Shown here: positions 53,337 through 61,089 of the stretch, piece by piece
How positions within the stretch are numbered: position 1 is the first letter of the stretch
Layout: every line of letters starts with the position of its first letter
Source of the DNA: Bacteroidales bacterium
GTDB taxonomy: Bacteria; Bacteroidota; Bacteroidia; Bacteroidales; UBA932
Direction of reading: 5' to 3'
Length of the DNA stretch: 64,000 bases
Assembly: GCA_022653735.1 (NCBI GenBank)
Contig: JALCSU010000001.1
Span: 1 to 64,000 of the forward strand
Made by a program: the position numbers and the translations under genes
The notes under the pieces: generated by a model
Told to the model about the DNA's origin: nothing
The model's database searches: none
Seen by the model: only the letters and a program-made list of their open reading frames with translations

Positions 53337-54410
53337 ATGAAGAGGAATATTATTTTGGGACTGGCGGCCATGTTTGTTGCCATTACCGCAAATGCCCAGG
53401 ATCGTGCCGATCAGCAGCACCTGACTGACCCTGAATCTTTTTCCATGATCCTCATGGGGGATCCTCAGGGCTACACTAAATATGACATCAATCAGCCTCT
53501 GTTCGAGCTTTGCACGGTCTGGTGCGCAGATAACATCGACAACCTGAATGTCAAAGCCGTACTTCTCACCGGCGATTTGGTAGAGCAGAACGAGAACATC
53601 GTCCGCAACCGTAAAATGCTGAATCAGACAAGTAAGCAGATGTGGGAATGGGCTTCGCACTGCATGGAGCGTCTTGATGGCAAGGTGCCTTATATCATTT
53701 CGCCAGGCAATCATGAATATGGATACGTCAGGGGGGATGAAGGGTTCACCCATTTCCCTGAATATTTCACATTCGAGAGGAATCCCAAGCTCGCCGACTG
53801 CCTGGTGTCTGCCATTCCGAACAGGGAAGGCAGGGTCTCTCTTGAGAATTCTGCATATGCTTTCCACGACGAGAATTGGGGAGACATCCTCGTGATTACT
53901 TCGGAGTGGGCACCGAGAGATACTGTCCTCTCCTGGGCGAAAAATCTTTGCGCAAGCGAAGCCTACAAGAATTACAAAGTCATATTCATGACACACTCAT
54001 TCCTAAAGGAAGAAACCGCCGAACGCACTAAGGATGAACACTATAAGATTCAGCCTCGCAACTATGGGCAGGATGTCTGGGAGAAGCTGGTGGAGCCTTC
54101 CGACAACATCAGGCTCGTCATCTGCGGACACACTGGCAAGCCTGGCAGCTTCGAGAAGAGCGTGGCTTACCGCAAGGATAAAAATCATTCTGGAAAGGAC
54201 ATACATCAGATGATGTTCAACGTGCAGATTCTGGGCGGTGGCTGGGAAGGCAACGGCGGAGACGGATGGCTTAGGATTCTGGAGTTCATGCCGGACGGAA
54301 AAACCATCAAGGTCAAGACCTATTCCCCGCTGTTCGGAATATCCCCGACGACTAAGCAATTTGCCCATCGCACTGGCAAGTGTGACCAATTCGACATGGT
54401 GATAAATTGA
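53337..54410 (+). CDS. Exported calcineurin-type metallophosphoesterase
   Basis: A 357-residue protein with a signal peptide (MFVAITANAQ) and the five metallophosphoesterase motifs: ILMGDPQG, LLTGDLVEQN, SPGNHEYG, FMTHS and ICGHTG. These place a di-metal centre typical of phosphodiesterases and phosphomonoesterases. The start at 53337 gives a good signal peptide; an ATG at 53322 adds five residues. It follows the GLUG gene by 117 bases, with a weak inverted repeat but no T run between, so it likely belongs to the same sigma-controlled unit. With the EEP-fold lipoprotein it makes two extracytoplasmic phosphoesterases in a PUL without glycosidases. Confidence 0.88.
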   Translation: MKRNIILGLAAMFVAITANAQDRADQQHLTDPESFSMILMGDPQGYTKYDINQPLFELCTVWCADNIDNLNVKAVLLTGDLVEQNENIVRNRKMLNQTSKQMWEWASHCMERLDGKVPYIISPGNHEYGYVRGDEGFTHFPEYFTFERNPKLADCLVSAIPNREGRVSLENSAYAFHDENWGDILVITSEWAPRDTVLSWAKNLCASEAYKNYKVIFMTHSFLKEETAERTKDEHYKIQPRNYGQDVWEKLVEPSDNIRLVICGHTGKPGSFEKSVAYRKDKNHSGKDIHQMMFNVQILGGGWEGNGGDGWLRILEFMPDGKTIKVKTYSPLFGISPTTKQFAHRTGKCDQFDMVIN

Positions 54411-54524
54411 TATTGGATCTCAGACCGAAGACTGTGCTTGGTGAATGACGATACATCTGGTAGCACGATACTTTGGGCGTTGCTGCTAACTTGCTAATTA
54501 TCTGATTATAGCAAAATTCGCTGG

Positions 54525-54558
54525 AAGTACCCCGCTAAAAAATGACAAGGTACTTTTT
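54525..54558 (+). terminator. Terminator at the end of the sigma-controlled PUL
   Basis: AAGTACC and GGTACTT form a 7-bp stem with a 17-base loop and five T, 115 bases after the phosphoesterase stop and just before the convergent GH92 stop. Confidence 0.5.
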
Positions 54559-54560
54559 GA

Positions 54561-56873
54561 CTACCGTCTCTTGAGTTGGAACAGATCCGGAGGATTGTCA
54601 TCTTTGTCAGTCCTCCTGCTCTTGCACGGCATATCCCCCATGACAAATTCCATCATACCCCCGGAGAGTATGTCTTGATGGCTGATATAGTTTTTAGAGT
54701 ATTCTTTCCCGTTTAGACTGGCCTTTTCAATGAATATGTTATCACGTCCTGTTTTCTTCGTGATGATCGTGAACTTGTTACCGTTCTCTAGCCGGATCTC
54801 TGCTTTGTCAAATCTAGGACTTCCGAGGGCGTAATACTGACTTCCTGGGCATACTGGATAGAAGCCTAGGCTGCTGAATACGAACCATGCAGACATCTGT
54901 CCGGCATCATCGTTGCCGGCAAGTCCGCCCGGTATGTCGCCATATTCATTAGTGAGTATTGTGTAGACATATTCTTGTGTTTTCCATGGCTCTCCAGCAT
55001 AGTCATATAGATATGCGACCTGATGACATGGCTCATTCCCATGCCAGTAGTATTCACCTTCGAACAAGGTGTCAAGTTTTTTAATGAAACGGTCTCTTCC
55101 TCCCATGGCCTCCATGAGACCATAAATATCATGGGGAGCGAACCATGTATAATGGCATGGTGCGCCTTCGGTAATGTATGAAGCCATTGCAAAAGGATTG
55201 TTGTCCTCGCAGAATCTCCCGTCCTTGTGCCTCCCGTTTGCATACCCAGTCTTTGGATCGATGACGTTACGGTAGTTCTTGCTTCTTTCCTCAAGGATTG
55301 AGTAGTCCTCGTCCTTGCCAAGGATAGCTGCGACCTGTGAGAGAACGAAATCATCGTAGGCATATTCAAGAGTCCTGGAGGTTTGTTCTTTTGTGTGGAA
55401 CGCCTCAGAGACAGAATCTTCCAATGGAATGTACCCATACTTCAAATAGCTCTCAAGAGCACGTCTTCCCATTCCGTCTGCATATTCTTCGTGGGTTTCA
55501 GGCATCTCGAAAGCGTTCTTGCGCATAGCCTCGTATGCTGTCTCGACATCGAAGTCCCGTATCCCTTTCACTATTGCATCGCCAATTGCGGCAGTACAGT
55601 GATCCCCGATCATTGCTGCTGTGTAGCTGTTCCAGCAAGGGAATATCGGCAGCCATCCTCCCTGTCTGTACTTTTGGACAAGGGATTGCATCATGTCGGC
55701 GCTCTTGGAGGGGGAGATAAGCACTAGAAGCGGGTGAAGAGCCCTGAACGTATCCCACATAGAGTAGTCGTCATACACCAGTCTTCCATCTTCTGATTTC
55801 AGGATATGTTCCCCATTTGAGAACATTGGATATCTTCCATCCACATCGCTGATCGTCCTTGGAAGGAAAGAGGCTCTGTACAGTGAGCCATAAAACTTTC
55901 GGAGTAGAGAGGAGTCGGTGCTTGTCACAGTTATCTGACCCAAGTGCTTGTCCCATATCGATGAGAGTCCCCTTCTAATGTCATTGAATTTTTGATGCGG
56001 GATTTCGGAAGCGAGGTTTTTGAGGGCACCTTCCAGATCCGTGAATGAACTTGAAGCTCGAATAATAATCGGAGAAGAAGGATCTTTTCGATGGAACCGT
56101 ATCCACAACCCAATGTTTCTCTTGTTCTCAATCATCGTTTCGCCTTCGAAAATAGTATTGTCGCAGTATGTACCGTAATCTTCGATTGGATCAGAGTATT
56201 TGACGACGAAATAGCCCTTGTAACCGGCTGGTTTGCCCCATCCCTGATATATTCTGTGGATAGGATTGTATCCTCGTATTTCTTTCTTCACCGTGTCGAT
56301 TTCGATATGGCCGATTCCTTCATCATTGTTCGGATTGACGATGAGGTAGGCAGGCAATTCCTCGGGATATGAGAATCTGAATATCGCACTTCTCGAGCGC
56401 CCTGTCATCTCTGCCGTAATCCCGGAGCCTTTCATATACACGGAATAATACGAGGGTGTAGCGATTTCGTCACTATGGCTGAAGATGACTCCTCGATCGG
56501 ATGGAGACGTGTAGCTTATGCCGGTTGAGGGAAACAGAGTCATCGATCCGTAGTCCTGAGTGCACCCCCCAACTATCCAGTGAGAGTTCCTGAACCCTTG
56601 TATTAATGTGTCCTTGTAATAATATGGCGCAATGCACTTTCGCTCCGAATCCCGAGTCTGAGGAGTCCAAAAATTCATTCCATTGGGCTCTAGCACCGAA
56701 GGAAGGGTCTGTCCGTATTCCTCACTTCCTTTTCCATACCTTCCTTCGGTGGACATTGCGTTGGCAGCTGTCCCAATGCGGGTATCAATATAATAGGTTA
56801 GGTTAGAACCAACTTGTTCGTTGCAACTGAAAATGCTTCCAAGACAGATGAGAAGGAATAATATTCTTCGCAT
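54561..56873 (-). CDS. GH92 alpha-mannosidase, lipoprotein
   Basis: GH92 enzymes are calcium-dependent exo-alpha-mannosidases acting on N-glycans, yeast mannan or similar. The protein of about 770 residues starts with a lipoprotein signal (LGSIFSC). It shows family motifs YYIDTRIGTA, QTLPSVLEPNGMNFWTPQT, GFRNSHWIVGGCTQDYGS, YDDYSMWDTFRALHPLL, and LAGNDDAGQMSAWFVFSSLGFYPVCPG with the catalytic acidic residues. I chose the ATG at 56873 because it directly precedes the lipoprotein signal; the frame reaches 56900. It follows the GH78 gene by 32 bases. The linkage (alpha-1,2, -1,3 or other) is not determinable. Confidence 0.93.
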   Translation of the reverse strand: MRRILFLLICLGSIFSCNEQVGSNLTYYIDTRIGTAANAMSTEGRYGKGSEEYGQTLPSVLEPNGMNFWTPQTRDSERKCIAPYYYKDTLIQGFRNSHWIVGGCTQDYGSMTLFPSTGISYTSPSDRGVIFSHSDEIATPSYYSVYMKGSGITAEMTGRSRSAIFRFSYPEELPAYLIVNPNNDEGIGHIEIDTVKKEIRGYNPIHRIYQGWGKPAGYKGYFVVKYSDPIEDYGTYCDNTIFEGETMIENKRNIGLWIRFHRKDPSSPIIIRASSSFTDLEGALKNLASEIPHQKFNDIRRGLSSIWDKHLGQITVTSTDSSLLRKFYGSLYRASFLPRTISDVDGRYPMFSNGEHILKSEDGRLVYDDYSMWDTFRALHPLLVLISPSKSADMMQSLVQKYRQGGWLPIFPCWNSYTAAMIGDHCTAAIGDAIVKGIRDFDVETAYEAMRKNAFEMPETHEEYADGMGRRALESYLKYGYIPLEDSVSEAFHTKEQTSRTLEYAYDDFVLSQVAAILGKDEDYSILEERSKNYRNVIDPKTGYANGRHKDGRFCEDNNPFAMASYITEGAPCHYTWFAPHDIYGLMEAMGGRDRFIKKLDTLFEGEYYWHGNEPCHQVAYLYDYAGEPWKTQEYVYTILTNEYGDIPGGLAGNDDAGQMSAWFVFSSLGFYPVCPGSQYYALGSPRFDKAEIRLENGNKFTIITKKTGRDNIFIEKASLNGKEYSKNYISHQDILSGGMMEFVMGDMPCKSRRTDKDDNPPDLFQLKRR

Positions 56874-56905
56874 ACCTATTCTTAAAATGTGTTCGGACAT
56901 GAATA

Positions 56906-59497
56906 TCAGCTGTGCTTTAATTTAATCTTAATGGTTCTTGACTCACCCTCATCGTAAGGAGTGGAGGCGTTGAGTAAGTAAACCTTTACTCCACAATTCT
57001 CTTGTCGAAGCATAGGCAGGTTTGTTTTCTCCTTCTCGTCAAGCCAGATTTCAGCGGAAATACTGGTAGGCAACGTTAACGTAATTGTCCTATTGCCTTT
57101 CTTCCCTTCGCTTGAAAAATGAATATCTCCTCTCTGCGAATGGACGGAAAAGCCCACACTCTCCAAGTCACAAACCTGCGGCTCTATTTTGACAAGACTT
57201 CCATTAGCCCTTAACGGAATGATTCCCGCTATTCCCTGACTCATCGCAATAGCCGGAAGGACGGCACTGTGGCTCCATTGGGAAGTGTTATCAGGTTGGC
57301 TATCGAAGAATTCTTCCAGAGTGTTATTCTCCCAGACGGAACGCATTTTCCCCCACCGTGACCTAAGGTCAGAGATTACCTTGTCCATTCTCCTGAACTT
57401 CGCGAGCGCCCACATCGGCCATACGAGATTGCATGGGTATGATTTTCCAAGACTCGGCGGCTCATTTACCAAAACGTCAAGACAGTTCTGGTAATATCCA
57501 TCTGGACATAGGTCGAAGATCAATGCGGTGGAAAGCGATCTGTCACAGTATCTATCCTCGCCATCATTGTCCCGCCATGGAAGGTTGCGGACAAATATTT
57601 TTTTCTCTTTGTCCCAGAATTTGTCGATGCATCCTGCGAGAATCATGTCGCCATATTCATTAATGTCGGACTTAAGGTCATTTCTCTGAAAAACCTCGCA
57701 AAGAGGAGAGAGGGCGTAACGGCACATTGCGGCTACATACAGGTTAAGCGCAAGCTGTTTGTCTCTGTCATTGTCGTAGGCCTTTTGATCCATGTAAACA
57801 GAGCATACTCCAAGGTTATCTGACGGGATAAGATGCTCCTTGGCATCCGTGAGTGTCGTTAGGTAATGGTAGAACTTCTCAAGACGAGGGAACACCTCGA
57901 AGAGAGCATCTTTGTTGCCTGTATACATGTAATAGTTAAAGACATCGAAGCAGAAGCCAATACTGTGATCCAGGATCGGACCCCAGGCTGTAAGATGCAT
58001 CTGCCGCTCGAAAACGCGGACGAGCCTGTCCCAGCCAGGCCAGCTGTCCATGAAGTAACCATCGATGGAAATTCCTTGGCTGAAAGTGTTTATGTATCTG
58101 GTGACAAGGTCTTCTGCTCCCAGCATTTGGTATACGGCATGGATTTGATGGCCTCCATCGCCGCTGTACTGCTGTCTTTCTCTTGCCATGCCGTCCACTA
58201 GGGTCTCTTGAGCGCAGTTGTTCAGAGTGTTTATGGAAGCGTTTACGACCATGCTAAGAGTGTCATCTTTGATGGCTATGTCAGGTGTGTCAGGCCATGG
58301 GAATATTCTTCTGCGCATTGAAATACTGGAAAGTGTGACAGGCCTGTTGAAGTTCCTTATGATGAACTGTACCCACTTGTAGCTTTCGAAATCGAATGTC
58401 TCGAATTCATTCAAACCCTCTTTGCATATGAATCTCGTCCAAGAGTGAAAATGGGAATTGATGATAGCCGGTCCACCTGGTTCGTGAGCCTCATGAACCA
58501 GCATTTCGACTATTGTCCCCTCTGGAGCCTCAATCCTGAATTTTGGGAATCCAACACCCTGCTCATTGAAAGCGAATATGTATGATGCACTTTTGTCCTC
58601 ACAAGGGCTAATCAAGTATGAACTCTTTTGCATGGGCTCGGAATACACCTTCCTGTCGCTGACCTCGTAGGCGGAAGAATCCATCGCAAAGTCAAAAAAA
58701 GTTTCGACAGGAACCTTCCAGTCGATAACCATGGTTTCGGTAAGCGAGGGGTTTGAAACGATGTTTTCATCCATTAGGGGTATGGTCCTTTCTCGGAGTT
58801 CGACATCGCTGCAGTTGTTGCGGCTTTCCCAGATATAGTCTCTGTATCTATTGCATATGGAAGGCTTATTGCCTTGGCCATATTCCCTGGCATTGATCCA
58901 CTCTCGACCTAACTGGTATCCTGCGGTAGTCCATCCGTATGGATATCTCCTGGCATCAAAGCACTCTTGAAGAGAACGAAGGAACCAGCGTTTGTATTTG
59001 CCGGGTTCCCATGACTGAGGAAGCATGCACTTCCAGGAAGTGTCGCTGACTATCTTCATTCCTCCAACGTTAAATGATAAAAGCAAACCTGGTTTCCCGA
59101 TAGGTGTAGTGCCATCTCCGCTTCCGAAGAAACAGACTTCCACTCCGATGGTGTTGCCCCCTACTTTCAGATATCTCGTTATGTCAACAGGGTCGGCTTC
59201 TTGCCATCTTGGGTCAGACGGGGCTGGACCCCACTGAACTCTTTCTCCGTTGACGAATAGCCTGTACCTGCTGTCTGCGACGATCCAGCCTTTCGCTTCG
59301 CTCGGAATGGAGTCCAAAACAAAATCCTTTCGCAAAAGGACAAAAGTGTTTTGTGGAGTCCTTGACGATGGATGCCAAATCCATTTCGCAGGGCGGAGGT
59401 CAAGGCTTCTGCCGTAAGGCTCGCTTGCCGCAGGAACTAATGTACTGGTGCCTGCGTAAATGATGAGCAAAGAAAGAAGGCTGAGGATTCTGCGCAT
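56906..59497 (-). CDS. GH78 alpha-L-rhamnosidase, exported
   Basis: The enzyme removes terminal alpha-L-rhamnose by inversion. The 863-residue protein has a signal peptide (to about VPAAS) and an N-terminal beta-sandwich (SRYRLFVNGERVQWGPAPSD, YLKVGGNTIGVEVCFFG). A second beta domain follows, then an (alpha/alpha)6 catalytic domain with ETLVDGMARERQQYSGDGG (general acid Glu region), GISIDGYFMDSWPGWDRL and SVWENNTLEEFF. The C-terminal beta-sandwich (VKIEPQVCDLESVGFSVHSQRGDIHFS) is usual for GH78. It is separated from susD by a strong hairpin. Together with GH92 it implies a substrate with both rhamnose and alpha-mannose. Confidence 0.9.
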   Translation of the reverse strand: MRRILSLLSLLIIYAGTSTLVPAASEPYGRSLDLRPAKWIWHPSSRTPQNTFVLLRKDFVLDSIPSEAKGWIVADSRYRLFVNGERVQWGPAPSDPRWQEADPVDITRYLKVGGNTIGVEVCFFGSGDGTTPIGKPGLLLSFNVGGMKIVSDTSWKCMLPQSWEPGKYKRWFLRSLQECFDARRYPYGWTTAGYQLGREWINAREYGQGNKPSICNRYRDYIWESRNNCSDVELRERTIPLMDENIVSNPSLTETMVIDWKVPVETFFDFAMDSSAYEVSDRKVYSEPMQKSSYLISPCEDKSASYIFAFNEQGVGFPKFRIEAPEGTIVEMLVHEAHEPGGPAIINSHFHSWTRFICKEGLNEFETFDFESYKWVQFIIRNFNRPVTLSSISMRRRIFPWPDTPDIAIKDDTLSMVVNASINTLNNCAQETLVDGMARERQQYSGDGGHQIHAVYQMLGAEDLVTRYINTFSQGISIDGYFMDSWPGWDRLVRVFERQMHLTAWGPILDHSIGFCFDVFNYYMYTGNKDALFEVFPRLEKFYHYLTTLTDAKEHLIPSDNLGVCSVYMDQKAYDNDRDKQLALNLYVAAMCRYALSPLCEVFQRNDLKSDINEYGDMILAGCIDKFWDKEKKIFVRNLPWRDNDGEDRYCDRSLSTALIFDLCPDGYYQNCLDVLVNEPPSLGKSYPCNLVWPMWALAKFRRMDKVISDLRSRWGKMRSVWENNTLEEFFDSQPDNTSQWSHSAVLPAIAMSQGIAGIIPLRANGSLVKIEPQVCDLESVGFSVHSQRGDIHFSSEGKKGNRTITLTLPTSISAEIWLDEKEKTNLPMLRQENCGVKVYLLNASTPYDEGESRTIKIKLKHS

Positions 59498-59544
59498 AAT
59501 AAGATGAAATTTAATAAATTACTCGGAAATAAATGATAGGAACA

Positions 59545-59590
59545 AAACCTCAGGAGAGGATCCTCGCCGAGAGGGGGCTCTCTCCTGAAG
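59545..59590 (-). terminator. Attenuating hairpin between susD and the GH78 gene
   Basis: A perfect 9-bp stem (TCAGGAGAG 59550-59558 with CTCTCCTGA 59580-59588) encloses a second GC-rich stem (CCTC/GAGG). On the minus strand it is followed by TTTTG. It may lower enzyme expression relative to susCD. Confidence 0.6.
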
Positions 59591-59598
59591 AATATATT

Positions 59599-61077
59599 CT
59601 AGTATCCAGGATTCTGCCACATGACGGCTTTGTCATTGTAGTTCGCAATTTCCTGTGCTGGGATTGCATACAGAAGCCTGTCTGCGCTGCCCATTTTGTA
59701 CAAACCGCTCTCGTTCTCGGCCCTGGCCAAAAATTTGTCCATGACGATTTGTGCATCTCCCCATCTTACGAGGTCGAGCCATCTAAGTCCCTCGAATGCG
59801 AACTCTACCCTTCTTTCTTGCTTGATTGCATTACGGAATGCTATCTGTGAAGGTGTCGTCGTGCTTGTAAGGGCAGTAAGGCCTGCGCGTGTGCGGACCT
59901 TGTTAATAAGGTCGAATGCTTCGCCAGAGGCTGAATATCCTGCTTCATTGAGGCATTCGGCGTACATAAGCAGAATATCGGTGTACCTGATGACAGGAAG
60001 GTTGACTGCGAAGTCGTTGTTGTTCACTGGCACAGCAGTGTAGTGAAGCCACTTGCGTATGTACCATCCGGTCCTGACGTTATTCCCCACGGTGATGCCG
60101 GTGACGACAGACTGCTCTTTTCTGAGGTCTCCATTTTCATATGCTTCAATCATGTCTTCGGACACTTCCAGGAATGCAGATGTGCCAGAGAATGGCGTGA
60201 GATCGCCTTTATATCCTTCAGGCAAGAATGAATTGCAGAGGATGTTGCCTTCGCCAAGGCCTCCGTTCGTGAACTGGATTTCCCACAGACGTTCCGATGA
60301 GTTGTTGAATGCATCGTTGAAACAGTCTTCGTACTTTGTGGCCATTTTGTACTTTCCTGAGGAGATAATGTCCTTTAGAAGAGGAACAGCCGAGGAAAAC
60401 TTAGACTGGAACATGTACAGACGTGCAAGCCCGCCTTCCGCAGCATACTTCGTAATTCTGCCGAGATTTTGCCCTTCCCATGATTCTGGGAGCAAGGTGA
60501 TGGCAGTCGTGTAATCCTTCTCTGCAAAATCGAATGTCTCTTGCTGTGAGGAACGCTTTATATACCTTGTTTCCTCTGTCGAGTATGGCTTGTCAAGGAG
60601 AGGAACGCCGCCGAATGAGGCCCCTAACGTGTAGTATGCCCATGCCCGAAGAGCGAGGGCCTCTCCCTTGATGCTCTTTTTTAGGGTTTCGTCTTTGAAC
60701 TTAACCCCATCTATTTTGTCAAGAATCTCGTTTGCGCGATAAACAACGGTGAAGAGTTTCTGCCAGAGATCCAGGATGTACGTTCCAGTGGCATCGTCAA
60801 GGAATTTGTCATTTTGGTCGACGTACCCAGCCCCTACCTTAGTATCATCGCTTCGGGTAATTGACATCCTGAAAGTGCCACCAAGATTGTTGAACAGATC
60901 CTGTTGTTGCGCATATACGCCGGCAATAGCAACTTCGAAATCGGAAGCGGTCTTGTAGAACGTTCCGACCGAATACTGTGATTGCGGATTTTCGGTGAGG
61001 AAATCCTCGCATCCGGTAAAGGCAGGTGTGGCGCAAAGTGTGAGAGTAAGCGCTATTTTCACAATATGATTTTTCAT
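59599..61077 (-). CDS. SusD/RagB-family lipoprotein of the third PUL
   Basis: A surface lipoprotein of about 492 residues (ATPAFTGC lipobox, then EDFLTENPQSQYS) with GEALALRAWAYYTLGASFGGVPL, AAEGGLARLYMFQSKF, RYTDILLMYAECLNEAG and KQERRVEFAFEGLRWLDLVRW. It ends in AVMWQNPGY. It is shorter than the other SusD proteins here (590-608 residues), so it may bind a smaller or less complex glycan. The ATG at 61077 is preferred over 61089 because it directly precedes a standard lipoprotein signal. It follows its SusC by about 12 bases. Confidence 0.92.
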   Translation of the reverse strand: MKNHIVKIALTLTLCATPAFTGCEDFLTENPQSQYSVGTFYKTASDFEVAIAGVYAQQQDLFNNLGGTFRMSITRSDDTKVGAGYVDQNDKFLDDATGTYILDLWQKLFTVVYRANEILDKIDGVKFKDETLKKSIKGEALALRAWAYYTLGASFGGVPLLDKPYSTEETRYIKRSSQQETFDFAEKDYTTAITLLPESWEGQNLGRITKYAAEGGLARLYMFQSKFSSAVPLLKDIISSGKYKMATKYEDCFNDAFNNSSERLWEIQFTNGGLGEGNILCNSFLPEGYKGDLTPFSGTSAFLEVSEDMIEAYENGDLRKEQSVVTGITVGNNVRTGWYIRKWLHYTAVPVNNNDFAVNLPVIRYTDILLMYAECLNEAGYSASGEAFDLINKVRTRAGLTALTSTTTPSQIAFRNAIKQERRVEFAFEGLRWLDLVRWGDAQIVMDKFLARAENESGLYKMGSADRLLYAIPAQEIANYNDKAVMWQNPGY

Positions 61078-61089
61078 GTCTAGATTCAA

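Noticed and set aside
53256..53996. A 246-codon minus ORF
   Set aside because: Antisense to the metallophosphoesterase gene, whose five motifs are intact.
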